Below, in pieces: positions 43,501 to 55,581 of a DNA stretch of 64,000 bases. The stretch is from assembly GCF_003369915.1 (NCBI RefSeq), contig NC_046674.1:10850001-10914000 (forward strand), given 5' to 3'. The notes beneath the pieces were generated by a model that was given only the letters and a program-made list of their open reading frames with translations, was not told the origin of the DNA and made no database searches. The translations under genes were made by a program, and so were the position numbers. The first letter of the stretch is position 1. Every line of letters starts with the position of its first letter. The stretch is from Drosophila miranda (taxonomy: Eukaryota > Arthropoda > Insecta > Diptera > Drosophilidae).

Positions 43501-46500
43501 CAAAATAACCAACCAAAAGTGCAACTGTCCAGACGCCTCAGCCGTCGGTTGAGACAACGGTCAACGGGGCTTTGCAAGTCCGGTTTGATGGGTCGGTCGT
43601 CTCTCCAGTGGATACTCACTCGGGGCAGCAGCTGCCATTTGCCGTCTGCCGTTGCCTCTGCCGTCTGCTGATTGCAAGAGGATGATGGCATATGGAATAT
43701 TTACAGCAGCAGAAGAACCAGCTTTACATTGCACCGAGCAACGGGTTTTGGGGCTTATAGAAATACCAATACCATAACCAGAAACCAAGAAACTGAAGGT
43801 TTTCCAACTGAGAGTATTCTTCGGTTAGAACAAAGTCTAGTCTAGTTATCGATTGCCGCTCAACAGATTTGGGGAGAGAAAACTCAAACTATAGCCAGCT
43901 TTCAGTAGAGTTCTACCTTTTCCATTGAAGTTCGATACATTATAACGATTAACAGCCGCTGAATTGTCCAATAGGTTATTCTTAAGGACTTTCTTTCAGT
44001 TAAAACAAAAATAACCCATCAATTCCTGCAGTTTTGAGTACAGTTCTCGCATTTTCATTGAGTTTCGAAACACGATATCGATTAATAATCGAAGTGACGC
44101 ACAGAATTCGTTCTTAAGGCATGAAATGGTCAAAGGAAATCGAAACAATGGCTATCCTTCAGTTAGTCTCTTTGATTTAATCATCGTCACGTCTCGGTAC
44201 CGTTCTCGACCTTCCATTGAGTGTCGATACATCTCGATATCGAACAAAAATCGATTACATTAACGAAATAGCCTTAGAACTGCGTTCAATGTCAGTCTGA
44301 TACCTTGAGGGCCGCTCCATCAGAAGTGCGGTATCATATCAATAATAAAAAAAGAGGCGCGTGCTTGGCCACGCATCGCATCACATCACGTAGTAGATCT
44401 CGAATAACAGATCTTCAACCTTACTCGTACGCTGGAATATCTAGATAAATATGCGTTAGGCTTTTCATATTAAAAACAAATTAGTCAAGAGAGCCCAGAA
44501 ACCGCTCGAGTCATTGGCATCACTCGATCGATCGACTCGATCGAATGGAATGAAACGGAATGGAATGGAGGGGTGTGGTATGCAAATGTGCGTCACAAAC
44601 TGAATTATATTTCTTTGGTGGCAGGTCTCCTTGAACTTTAAAGCCAAAGCCAAAGCAAAGCCATCAAATTGGAAGAGCTTTGGCCATTGTAAACCAAATC
44701 GCATGCAGCCGGATTATTCATTGTATTTTCATTCAAAAACTAAATGAGGAAACGGAGGGCCACCATCGGTAATGGATCAAGCCACTGACAAGCAGAGTTC
44801 AGAGTTGAGGATTGATGGAGCAACCAAAGTGCACGCGATACCACTTTCGATCTCGATTATTGAGGCTAATACTCAATGGAAATATTTCGGTCTTGGGAAC
44901 CACTGAACTCTGAGCCCTGAGCTCTGAATGAGTCAGAGAATGGAGTTTCAAGTTATATATGGCCATCTAATGGAATAACTTCATATCCCTTGATAACTAA
45001 CAAGATTTCGGGCAAATACTGTTCTCTAAATGGGGATCTTTCTTCGAAAACCTTGAGAACCACTTAAGAAAGAATTACAGATGGGTTTTTAAAGCTGTAG
45101 AAGGAGCCGTTGAATCACCTAAAGTTGTGTCCCAAGAGATCTTTCACAGAAAAACTTGGTAACTACATTGAATGATGGAGACAAGGGATTTCAAACCTTC
45201 TATCGTATTTTTGACGACTTATTCTTGACGCCAGGATTTCTCTAATCCATATCTTCAAATGATAGTTAGATGGAACCTACTTTTATCCTAGAAATCTTTC
45301 ATATTCTGTCAGAAAAGGAGGCACAACGTTCAGATACAGATCTCTTCCGTCAGGAACTTCTTGGAAAGATTAAATAAAGAGGCCCCGAAAGCCCTCTACC
45401 GTAATAGTTCCTTTAAAATCTCTAGGATCCCATCGAAAACTCATCTTAAAATATGCTAATTTCATTTTATAAGCCCCGATTATTCACCTGCCATTGCCAT
45501 TTCTACATTATACACCCAAACAGAATAAAAATGTTTTATTTCTGGTGGGAAATAAATGTCTGAAATTTTAATGCGAAATTTCAACGCTTTAATTGCAGTA
45601 AAAAGTGAAACAAAGCCAGAGACAAATCAAAAGCACACAAACAAGTAAATATTTAATCAAATTTCGTTGCATATTTTCGGTTTATGAACGTTTGCCTCCC
45701 CCCTTCGGGTTCCCCTCTCGCTTCGCGAAGAGCTTTTTGTAAATAAAACACAATTCCATTTGGAGTATGCCGCCAGATAAACAGCGGGGATTGAGAATAC
45801 ATTATGAGGTAATTAATTGAACAATTCCCTTCCCCTTCCCCCACCACCACCGCAATCGCCGAATGTTTCTCATTCGCTGATTAGCCAAAAGATAGGGAAA
45901 CACACATCCAAGTATCAAAACAGAAAACAGAAAGAAAGTCATAAATTTATCCGAAATTTGCCTGCTAACGGTACCTCTGCCTTTCTCTCCGATTCTAAAA
46001 TTCGAAACGCAGGCAATTGTCAAAGCGATTAAAGTTTTAAGCATCTCGTAAGCTCAGAACATTGGCATTTTAATTTGGTTTTAATTTTTAATTGTTTTTA
46101 TATGAAAATACCCTAGAGTCTGGCCGATATAAACACTTTGAGGATAAGTTTGTAGCTTGAGGAAAAACTCATATATCATAAGGATATTTCGTATACATTT
46201 TTTGAGGAGTCCCCCCATTCAAAAGTTGGATGATTTTCAGAAAATTAATCTGTGAAATTTATTTAAAAAATATGAAAAGTCTCTAAAAGGGTATGAGAGA
46301 GGGAGGCGCTCATTCGTTAAGAATACAAGTCTCTCTAGTGGAAAAGAATTTAATTCCATTGCCCCTCAAGTGAGAACAACGTTCCATTACATCGTTTCCA
46401 AGCCAACAACCACCTTAACCTTGGCCTTCAAATTCGTTGAAAATCCATTGCACTTGGATTTCTTCGCCTGAATCCGTATCGGTTTCCTCTTCTTAAACCA

Positions 46501-48189
46501 AACTTCCCCCTAATTATATCCTGAATTTTTTAGATCATTTTGGTTCCTATAAATACCGCATATTAATGGGAAATTTCTGCATTTAGTAGAGCATTTCAGT
46601 GCTCAAAATACACTATTCAGTAGAGCATATCCTTTCAATCGTTAACCAACCAATTACCATTGAAACACACTTATTTTTTAATGGTTCTGCTTTGGTTTTG
46701 CTTTAATTAATATTCAAAAGTTCTGCATTAATTACCGCATAGGTGTACAGCGTTTGCCGAAAGTGTTTTCCGAATATTTATGGGGAATTCGCTTAATTAA
46801 GAGTTCTGCCCAATATTTCATTTTCAACTCATTCGAAAACTCGAAATTCATTCAGTCGTTCGGCCATTTAGTGTTTCGGCTGTTTTTTATTCGGTGGCGT
46901 GGCGATACGTTAAATACAACTGAGTATTACGCAATGCAATGCAGTAATATTATGAGCAATTTGATGCAAATTTCATTTCGTGTGTAAATATGCAAATGAA
47001 GCAATTAAATTATATATTTTCGTCTTTTTTTTTTTGGTGAAAATTAATGCCCGACAGGGGCAGAGGCAGGGGGTATCTCGTTACAGACGCGTTTACGCAG
47101 GCGCAAATCAAATCAAAATTTAATTGAGAGACAGAGAATGGAGGAGGGAGGAGGGAGCCAGAGGGGCTGCCTGCCTGCCTGCCTGTGGAGTGTTGGCCAT
47201 GCTAATGACATTAACAACATGTCCCACATTTTGTTTGCCACTTAATTGAGTTTCGTGTAAAACTTCATTCGGTTGATTGGTCCGTGCTCCGTGCTCCGTG
47301 CACCAATTCCGTCCACTCTTTCCATCCGTCCTGCCTTCCTTCCATTTTGTGGTAATAGAATTTCGTCTGTGGTTTGTGGCTTGAAGAAATTCAATTAAAT
47401 AAAAGAGGAAAACCTAGAGAAATCAATAGCTCTCAGGAAAGCCAAGAGTATTCTTCCTGTATGCTCCGCAAAAGATCTCTAGAGGTAGGCCTTGAAAGTA
47501 TCTCAACGTAAAGACCATCAAAACCCAGAAGGAAAGAAAACATGCAAAATCCTTAAGGGCTGCTTTCCACTCAAAGATCTCCCTCTTCTGCTCGTCTGTA
47601 GGAATGCTTTGGTCTAACCAAAAAATCAGACATCAACTTCACTGACAAACCATTAACCTGTCTCTGTCGTCTCCTGCTCTGCATTAAACCGACATCCGAA
47701 GCCACTGAAAGGACTCCTCGGACTCCTCCCCCTCTCTCCTTGACTCCCTGCTTCGCCTCCGCACAACAAAAACTAATTGACTTCTTGGCGCCGAGCGAGA
47801 GATGAGCTGAACCTTTTTACAGCCCAATAAACGCTTTCACCTGCGAGAGGAGCTCCCATTAAACACCTTCTTGGCCGGTTGTGTGCCACATGTGGCATGC
47901 ACGCAGCAGCAGGCGGTGGAGGTGGCATGCCCCGCTTTATTCGCGCACAATTACGGCTAATACAATTAGGGGCAAGTTAATGGGGTTACAGGTGGGCCAT
48001 GGCATGCCCCGAAAGGATGTGGCCGGCTAGCGATGGAGCAGTGGCGGAGCGACGGGGGGGATGTGTGGCAGGATGGATAGTTGTGTAATCGATTTATGTG
48101 CACATCAGAGAGCCGCCTCGCAGCAACAGCGACCGCAAATGGCGGCATGAAGGCAGGAATGGAAGGGCGATGCGCCCAATCAACAGGAG

Positions 48190-48235
<46 letters not shown>

Positions 48236-50318
48236 GCACTTTCTCTCCGTTTTGTGTTCTTTTTCCATATCCCTGGCTAATGACGGGGTGGGGCGACAAA
48301 AGGGAGTCCAAAGTCCATTAGAGTTAATTGAATATGTATGTACGTATGGTTTTCGAATTGAAATTGATTCCGATTTGGCTGTCAATTTCGATGCAGAATC
48401 ACATTTTAGAAAACCGCATTGCCAAAAACACTAATTGGCATCCGAAAGATACATATACATTCAATTTGCACAGACACACACACACACGACCGCAGATATA
48501 TGGACACAAATACACAGATATATATCTCCATTCAACGCCCCATTTGACTTTTATTGACACAAACTTTTCAGCGGCTGTTTTTGGTGGCAGCTGGTGGGGG
48601 GGTGGGGGGAAACTGTGTCACACAATTATATAATCATGCAGCGCTTTGGCTTTCCATTCATCTCTCTTAACGATTTTCTCGCTTGTTTTTCTTTTTTGCA
48701 GGCAAACTGGTTCAAAGCCACACAATACTGCCGCTACCATGGCATGCATTTGGCGAGCATTTCATCACAAGAAGAGAACGATAGACTGGAGAAGCACATA
48801 CGTGACTTTGGTAAGTGAAACACAAGATATACGAGCGGAGACGAGCGGAGACGAGCGGAGACGCCATGAAAACTTTATCCGCAACTCTGTCAAACCATTG
48901 ACACAACAGATAGACAGGCGGACAGACAGACAGGCGGACGGACTTGGGGGCATGCAACATGCAACTTAAATCACTAGAAAAGCCGATCAATATGACAATA
49001 GGCATGAGAGACAAAAGCCATTTTCAAATGGTCTGCCGACTGGTCAGCGGCACTCGACTTTCGAGCGTCTATGTGGCATAATACACGGAAGTTGGTAACC
49101 GAAAACCCCCGCACACAAAACAAGCCCCAACAAACATGCAACACACACACACACACACACACAAAGGGAAACAGACAACAGAGATATGCAACGCCAGAGG
49201 TTAAGCGAATGGGAATAATGGTAGCAGATGGTGGATGGTGGATGGTGGAGCTAACGAACTCCTCCGTTGCATAAATCTCCAGAGAGGGCCACAAAAAGAA
49301 TTGCTAAAAGTGAATGTTGCACACTCGAATGTTGAGCGTTGAAAGCTGCAACGGTTGCAGGGCCATGGGCACAGACCACGCCCAAACTCACTGTGCGGCA
49401 AAGCGAGATGGAGATAGACACATTCAAATGGCATTCAAATCTAGGATAAAATGCACAGACCATGCGGAGGACCCGGCCCATGACCTGGATAGTATTATGG
49501 AGAGTTCTAGAACCCAATTAGAGCTCACCATTCCGCCCCATACAAATTACAGTAAAATTACAATAACTATATCCCATCAAGGTGCATTTTGGCGAATAGA
49601 GAGATACCCTTATTGCCTACAAATTTACCAAATGACAGATCAATATTTTTAAAACTATGGAAACCACAGCATCTTCTTTGAAATAATTATATCCCATGAG
49701 GAATATTATAGATACACTGTAACTGTTAAAGATACTGCCATAATGATGGGATTCATCAGCGGTCCAGGGTGTCCAGGGTGGCATGCGGGTGTTTATCTCG
49801 GCGATTCCCCGTCAGGTCCTAGATCCTCCTGTTGGGCAGGTCCTGGGCTGGCTGTAGCTTGGCTAGACCACCCAGGAGTCTGGTACTGGTACTGGTACTG
49901 GTATTTCCCGGACAGAGAATGCCCACTTTTCCGGCTCGTTGCAGGCATTTCCACGCCTCCAAAAAACATCCTTGGCACCCCTCTTCAGTCGTAGATTTAA
50001 ATACACATATTTGTGAGCCTTTTATTTCATTCTGGTGGTGTTTTTTTTTTTTTTGCACATTCCACAGGCCTGGGCCACGAACATTTCTGGATATCCGGCA
50101 CGGACCTGGCCGACGAGGGCAACTTCTTCTGGATGGCCACCGGTCGTCCGATAACATTCACCAACTGGAATGCCGGGGAGCCGAACAACTTCCGCTACGA
50201 GAACGGGGAGGAGGAGAACTGCCTGGAGCTGTGGAATCGCGACGGCAAGGGCCTCAAGTGGAACGACTCGCCCTGCAGCTTCGAGACCTACTTCGTCTGC
50301 GAGGTGCAGCCGAACTAG
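26524..50318 (+). CDS. CG9134: Secreted C-type lectin with EPN motif, long isoform
   Basis: Exons 26524-26818, 32869-33354, 43309-43412, 48702-48810 and 50068-50318 join in frame to give 414 residues. Residues 1-18 are a signal peptide (MIRLTLLIVLMLLVSVDS). A His/Ser-rich linker ends with the proprotein-convertase motif RDKR (95-98). Residues 99-260, from one exon, are low in complexity: Gln/Asn-rich, then PKPKPSARPRPRG, then an acidic Gln-rich part. Residues 261-414 are a C-type lectin domain with C262, C265, C305, C383, C401 and C409. It carries the EPN motif (369-371) and WND (396-398), so Ca2+-dependent binding of mannose-type sugars is predicted. All splice sites are GT-AG with consistent phases, and long introns (6.1, 10.0, 5.3 and 1.2 kb) separate the exons. 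The domain call is secure. The symbol rests on remembered gene order and is tentative. Confidence 0.9.
27690..27855. repeat. Three-copy tandem array with GTATCCTTTCGCTTATGGGA
   Basis: The unit begins GTATCCTTTCGCTTATGGGA at 27702, 27764 and 27833, so spacings are 62 and 69 bases. The first two units continue alike through ATTTGTAAGCCGAATCAAC; the third is cut after the first 22 bases. AAATGCATG precedes units one and three. Confidence 0.9.
28541..28578. repeat. (GA)n microsatellite
   Basis: Nearly pure GA dinucleotides on the + strand within lectin intron 1. GAGA-factor binding is possible, but no promoter motif is seen close by. Confidence 0.85.
34555..34725. repeat. Short tandem runs (AATCGCAACG)n and (AAGCTC)n
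   Basis: Three near-copies of AATCGCAACG lie at about 34560-34590 and four copies of AAGCTC at about 34703-34726, followed by three copies of GAACCC. They are simple repeats in an intron. Confidence 0.7.
36914..37285. promoter_or_regulatory. CGATA cluster (DREF/BEAF-32-type sites)
   Basis: About eight CGATA or TATCG cores fall within 370 bases, including near-palindromes ATCGATAAATATCGATAG at 37012-37029 and TTATCGATAAATATC at about 37155-37169. Clusters of this core are what BEAF-32 and DREF bind in flies. Binding here is inferred from sequence only. Confidence 0.4.
38105..38192. repeat. (CT)n tract upstream of the alternative lectin exon
   Basis: Two nearly pure CT runs separated by GTAGAGTCTCTCTTCTCTTTAG-type sequence. 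On the minus strand they form GAGAG sites, typical GAGA-factor targets at fly promoters. A TCAGTT initiator lies 75 bases downstream. Confidence 0.8.
38264..38269 (+). promoter_or_regulatory. Candidate initiator of the short lectin isoform
   Basis: TCAGTT matches the fly initiator consensus, with +1 A at 38266. It lies 377 bases before the alternative start codon and just after a GAGA-type tract. No TATA box or clear downstream element accompanies it. Confidence 0.4.
38643..38763 (+). CDS. CG9134: Alternative first coding exon of the C-type lectin (short isoform)
   Basis: The ATG at 38643 opens 40 codons plus one base before a GTATGT donor. The residues are a second, unrelated signal peptide (MQNYYILSVILSVQLLGSLD) and a short linker. 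The exon ends in phase 1, exactly as needed to join the lectin exon at 43309, restoring the same Asp codon as the long isoform. The product would be 194 residues: signal peptide, linker and lectin domain. It would lack the convertase site and the low-complexity region. No frame-consistent role other than a first exon is possible because upstream DNA has stops. Confidence 0.75.
38764..43308 (+). other. Lectin intron 2, downstream part
   Basis: No coding exon or RNA gene is supported between the alternative first exon and the exon at 43309. It holds a small palindrome around TATAAAA at 41329-41346, a run of GAGTCC/CGACTA simple repeats at about 41955-42005, and the second exact copy of a 20-bp element at 42389-42408. 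Confidence 0.55.
43413..48701 (+). other. Lectin intron 3 (5.3 kb)
   Basis: I see nothing that codes. The sequence is AT-rich and low in GC-rich third positions. A 40-base pure (CT)n run lies at 48192-48232 near its 3' end, and short CA runs follow. The acceptor is CTTTTTTGCAG. Confidence 0.6.
48192..48232. repeat. (CT)n microsatellite
   Basis: About 20 pure CT dinucleotides, the longest perfect run in the window. It lies in lectin intron 3. Confidence 0.95.
48811..50067 (+). other. Lectin intron 4 (1.3 kb)
   Basis: Non-coding. It contains GGAGACGAGC triplicated near 48836-48862, a (CA)n run at 49142-49163 and a (GGTACT)n run near 49880-49903. A T-rich polypyrimidine tract leads into the acceptor at 50067. 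Confidence 0.6.
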
Positions 50319-50626
50319 GAGGCGCCACAGAACCCACACACAGCACACAGCACAAGACAAAAGACACATCCATTTAGGCATATAGTGATTAGTGATCCAA
50401 GGTTAGCCGCCTTAACCCTCGGGTTAGCGCGAAACTTACAAGCGAAAGTGAAAGTGAAAGTGGACGTGGAAGGAGCACGCAGTGAGAGAAAGTAGGGTTT
50501 TATGTATGTGTAATGTAAGTGTATAAAATTTTTTTGTTGATAATTAGATAGTAAACGTAATTAAATTATATTTAGGACTCTCTCCGTCTATCTTCTCATG
50601 TAAATCCGATATACAAAAATAATACA

Positions 50627-50632
50627 AATAAA
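50627..50632 (+). terminator. polyadenylation signal AATAAA of the lectin gene
   Basis: Canonical hexamer 309 bases after the stop codon, followed by T/G-rich sequence (TTGTATATTC, AAGTTGTTCC). Confidence 0.65.
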
Positions 50633-53168
50633 TTGTATATTCAAAATAAGTTGTTCCATTTCTTGTTTTTCATTTTTGGGCACAACAATCTGAGGACAAA
50701 AAAGGTAAGAAAAAGGTATTTGAATGATTAATATTAATTTTACAAAGATCCCATAAGATTTCAAAGAAAAACAGGATAAAACAGAGAGAAGACCTTCGTT
50801 GGATTGACTTGAATCGAAACTTTAATCTTTGCAAATGAAGAAATCACGAAATCGCACAGCTCTGAAGGAGCAAAGGATGCCTCATGGGATGCATGTTCGT
50901 TGGATAAGATCTAATGACCCCCAGCTGTGGGAAACTAGACAAAACACAACCCAAATCGAATGAAAATTGCCGTAGGAATATTTCTAGAACACCATATTCT
51001 TGGATAGATAGTAATATGAATATTTAATGAAATATATGCAAAGTATCCTTTGATAATATCTTGTATTCCCCTTCAGGGACATCCCATCCCTTGAACCATC
51101 AGTTTCCGAGTGCTTTCCATTCCAAATCAAAATCTATCACAAGTTCAAGCAGCGCTTAAATTAAATAGAAATTGCACCATCAAAATATTCAATTAGATTT
51201 ATGTCCTGCCCCTGCCACTCCCCCAACAGCCCATCCTATCATTTTGAGAGCATCAATTGGTGTGTATTTTTTGCCATTACACAAATTTCGAAGCATGGAA
51301 GCCGCTCATCATTTCATCATCGGTTTGCCCATGGGGTGCAACGGTGCGTATGAGCAATCCATTTTGAAGAGAGAGGGCCCAGCCCCAGCCATAGCCGCAG
51401 CACAAACCATCCTTCCATCCATTCATTCCCTACTTTCGCTCCCTCTCCTCTCGGCAGCCCCCGCCCCTCCCCCCTATACGATAATCAGGATGTTTTGCCA
51501 TAATGCGCGCAAATAAAATTGAAAGTGCCTGTCGGGGCAGGAGGGTGTGGGGTGTCCCTTCCTTCCACACCCACTCTCTCTCTCTCTCTCTCTCTGGGGA
51601 TGCAGCCACCTGTCGTCTGTGTACGTGTGAGTGTGTGTGTGTGTGTGTGTGTTGTGGCAACTAAACACCAAACTAAAGCTGATAAAATAATCTTCTGCTG
51701 CTGCTTTTGTTGCTGTCACCTCCATGCCACGGCGATGAAGACGCCACCGACACTGCCACTGCAGCACAGGACTTTGACTCGGATTTCCATCCATGATTTA
51801 CTTTGTTCTGCTCCAGCGACGAGCAACGGCGAGGACCAAGCAACTTTGGCGGCCAGTCCCCTTTATCTGTCCTCGTGTCCAGCTGTTCGCCTGTGTCCTC
51901 AGCCCCACCCGTCTATTAGCCCCACAGAGTCGCTGCCACCCCATGGCCACCGGCAAAGGCTAGTCACGGCCCCCGGGGGACACCGACAGAACGTGCACAG
52001 ACGACGAGCGAAAGAGCATAGAGCACAGAGCGCAGTGCGAAGAGAGAGCGAGAGCCTGGACATGCGCAGGGAGTCCTTGAAGAGAACTTCTGCTGACGGG
52101 GCTAAGAGAAAACAGCTGATAGATCCCGCGCCGTATCCCGACAGTTGGCGAAGGAATAGTTCGACAGGATCTCTGTATGAAATTATCCCGAAAAAAGATC
52201 CACTTCCGACTCTAGGCAGCACTTCCTTGAGTCTATTTCCGCTTTTCCTGCTCTCTTTTATCGCCTCTCTATGCGATTCTCATGGGCAGCACCTAAGCTA
52301 GAGGAGTATTCGGTTCTTTTAGAGGGTCTTTCTATATATACGATCTATTTTTTATTGGAAACCTAATAGTATTGATATTTGCATTGGCTTGCTTACTATT
52401 TGAAGCGTTTATTAGTTCGATTAATATATATTTTTAATTTTTTTGCGAGATCTTTGTGGGATTTGCGGGTGCAGTTAATCCCTAGCTGCTTTATTTGGGT
52501 GATTAAACATTCATCATTGGATCGACTACTGGGATGCTTTACTTGGACATATTCTTCGAACCAAACTAAGAGCCATCATCGTGCCTGAGGGTTTTCGCTT
52601 GCACATCCCCAGAATGTCGTATGTCCATATAGGAATTAACACAGACTTGTAGAGCCAACCACACGTCTTCATTAGAGCCCTGCATGAACGAATCCATTCG
52701 GTGGGATTCGCTTGGTTCGGTCCGTTCGAATCAGCGATTCGACAGCTTTTGAGCTTTAAGTCGTTTTAGAGATCGGCTTTTTGTGATTCGAAGGCGGGAT
52801 TGGTAAAGATCGAACCCACTAAAGGGGCATGAGTATAGGTGTCTGTGATTTTCTGAATAATGTGGTTCTAGTGCAGGTGTTTTTGGTGATATTTTGGTTA
52901 ACTTTTTACGACAAGTGTAAATTTCACTAAAAATCGTTGGGTTTCCCATCAACCAGCCTGCGTCTGGCACACCGATTCGCTAATAAAAAAAAAAGATAAA
53001 AAAACACTTCCCAAGAGAAAGAGAAAGTTCTTGGGCAAGCAGCGCACGTTCACGTTTACGTTCTCTTTTTGCGTGCTCTCTCTCTCTCGCGCTGTTTGGC
53101 CAGAAGCAAAGAATCCAAGCAAAAACACGGCAATCGTTGGCACGAAGAACCAAACACTCACCGACTCT

Positions 53169-53169
<1 letters not shown>

Positions 53170-53202
<33 letters not shown>
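53170..53202. repeat. (GAC)n microsatellite
   Basis: Eleven nearly perfect CGA/GAC triplets about 100 bases upstream of the predicted DPE promoter at 53302. Confidence 0.9.
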
Positions 53203-53299
53203 CATTCCGTGGATAAACGGCACGAACGAGCGAGCGGTGGGTTCTCCGGACGAAAGCATCTCCTCTCCGAAGCTCACTTCAGGCAGGCACCGTTTGCCG

Positions 53300-53335
53300 T
53301 TAGTTCGCTGTAGACATTTTCCCGGTGCGGACGTG
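53300..53335 (+). promoter_or_regulatory. Inr plus DPE core promoter, probably of the FAM135 gene
   Basis: TTAGTT at 53300-53305 is one mismatch from the fly initiator, with +1 A at 53302. GGACGTG occupies 53329-53335, exactly +28 to +34, a full match to the downstream promoter element consensus RGWCGTG. The exact spacing makes chance less likely. No TATA box lies upstream. The next coding exon on this strand is the FAM135-like exon at 63031, so a 9-kb non-coding first intron is inferred. Confidence 0.5.
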
Positions 53336-54761
53336 CGTGGACCGGTAAACCGTTTCGAGCCGAACCGCCTTCGAGGCACACACGACACCCGACCCGAAAC
53401 GACAACAAAATACAAAAAAAAAAAAAAAAAAGTACTACTAGTAATTCCTTGCCCATTCCCCGCTTATTCGGTTTCTGCGGTTGGTTTTTGGTGTCTCGCA
53501 CTTTAATTTCATTAGCCGTACCGCGGACCCCCCCCACCCCCCACCCCCCTAACAGAGAGGGAGAGCGAGAGAGAGAGACAGGTTGAGTGTTTGAAAGAGA
53601 GGCAAATGTGAAAGCAGTGCAAATATTCAAAAGGCAAGCGAAGAAGTGCGTAAATTATGACATCCTCGTGGCAAAGGGGGGCGGACAGTAATAGAAAACT
53701 AGAAGAAAGAGAAAGAGAGAGTTTAAAAAAAACAACAACAAAAACGAAGCAAAGCCAAGCTTGTGTGTGTGTGCGGGTGGTTCCTCTGTCGCTGTATGTG
53801 TGTCCTGATAAAATCGCAGAAAGTAAAATTAGGGCAAAATGCTGCTGCCTGCTGCCTGCTGCCTGCTGCATGGAAAGAGCAGATGAGGAGAGACAAGAGG
53901 GTCATGCGCTCGTCCGACTCCTGCGTATGTGTGCGCCACTCCCACCACTTGAGCGCCCCTCCTCGTGGCTTTAAAGTGCTTCTGTTACCCTCGTCGTTGT
54001 CGCAGCCTAATTAATTTCAAATGGCTCCTCTTTCACTCACAAGTGGGCGAGGGGCTTCACCGCCATGCCCCATACCCCGTGCCCCGAGCCCCAAAAATAA
54101 ATCTGAATTATCCCCCTAAAAATGATTTAATACCCGCTCCCCTTCCCCGCACCAGCAAAAGCAATGCGTTTGGGGTCTAATTATTTTTAAATTGCAAAAC
54201 ACATTTGCATGCAGAAAAACAGAAAAACGTAAAAAAAAAACACACACAAATTTAAAAAAAAAATATAAAAAAATAAAAATAATCTTTCACATTTTTCATG
54301 GCCACAAAAACTGTCATCATCGTAGGGCAAAAACCCCTGAAAGAGGCACAAAAAATGGCACCAACCAAAAGACAGAAAATGTGAATGAAAATGGCTGGGA
54401 AATGGAAAATACTAAATTACAAGAGAAGAGATTCTGTGACAAGTGCGTTCGACACTTTTCGTTCTTTTCTTTCTGTTTTTTTTTTCCACGTGAAATGTGT
54501 GCAAATTTATGTTGCATTTAATTAAAAGGAACGACGGACTGGAAGGACGGCAGTTGCCACGCATAAGAACAGGCTGGCAAATTGGCTGGCAAATTTGATG
54601 GTCAACAAACAGACAACAAGAGACAAGAAAGGGATCCGAAGAGGGTCGGTCTCACATTTCTAGAGGAGAGGCGACCTACTGCGCCCACAACACTGTGCTA
54701 CAAAGGGTTTCAAAATCATTGTTTTAAGAGCTTTTCCATCGCAATTTGCAAAAGAAAATTC

Positions 54762-55246
54762 ATTTTTTTCCGATAAATCAATCAATTTTGTATAGGATTG
54801 GCTCATTTTTAAAGGCGTGACTTTTTTTGTTATTTTTTAAAATTATTTCAAAGGCGAATGATCGATTAGAATCGATAACTCTTGGCGGGATAAACATTTT
54901 TAAGAATAATTTTTTCCGATAAATCAATGAATTTTTTTAGGAGATTGTCTTATTTTTAAAGGCTTGACTTAATTGTATTATTTTTTTTTTTAATTTCTTA
55001 AACGTCGAATGGTCTAAAAGGCGAATGATCGATTAGAATTGATAATTGGCGGGATAAACATTTTCAAGAATAACTTGTTCCGATAAATTAATCAAATTTG
55101 TATAAGATTGGCTCATTTTTAAAGGCGTGACTTTACTGTTTAAATTTTTTATTATTTTTTAAACGAAAAATGATCTAAAAGGTTAATTGATTCGAATCGA
55201 TTAGAATCCAGAACTATTGGCGGGATAAACAATTTTAAGAATAAAC
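54762..55246. repeat. Tandem repeat, three diverged units of about 150 bp
   Basis: Each unit begins CCGATAAAT (54770, 54916, 55080; spacings 146 and 164). It then carries ATTTTTAAAGGC, TTGACTT/GTGACTT, a T-rich spacer, AAGGCGAATGATCGATTAGAAT (third unit altered) and GGCGGGATAAACA before AAGAATAA. The units differ by point changes and small indels. Confidence 0.9.
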
Positions 55247-55542
55247 TTTTGTAGTCTCAATTAAGGTAAATTTCTATCGATTTTTTTGTAAACACCCCGA
55301 TTACTTATCGATTGACTTAAAGCAGTTACAGTTACTGTCCAATCAAATATCGATTAACTGCAATGAAAGAGCTCTTTCCTTGACACCGAAAACCAAACCA
55401 CGACTCAATTTTCTTTCGAATTCCGTTTGCAAGTTCATCAAAAAGCAAAGTCCTTAGCCCCAGAAACGATTGCGGCACCGCAGCTGCCTGCGTGCCTAGT
55501 GTAATTTGGGCTATGTGTTGACACGGCCGCCTATTAGGCCTT

Positions 55543-55581
55543 GCCGCCCTGCCGCCCTGCCGCCCTGCCGCCCTGCCGCCA
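55543..55581. repeat. (GCCGCCCT)n minisatellite
   Basis: Four and a half perfect copies of the octamer GCCGCCCT. Confidence 0.95.

Larger units (their letters stand above)
50319..53299. other. Lectin 3' UTR and upstream region of the FAM135 gene
   Basis: The lectin 3' UTR probably ends near the AATAAA at 50627-50632. No convincing gene follows. An open frame at 51519-52301 starts in CT and GT microsatellites and resembles no known protein. Microsatellites include (CT)n at 51571-51596, (GT)n at 51629-51652 and (GAC)n at 53170-53202. Confidence 0.45.

Noticed and set aside
51519..52301. Open frame of 260 codons downstream of the lectin gene
   Set aside because: Its first third is CT and GT microsatellite, the rest matches no known family and lacks the GC-rich third positions of nearby genes. 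Kept only as a note.
52716..52735. GTTCGAATC resembling a tRNA B box
   Set aside because: No A box or cloverleaf can be formed in the flanking DNA.
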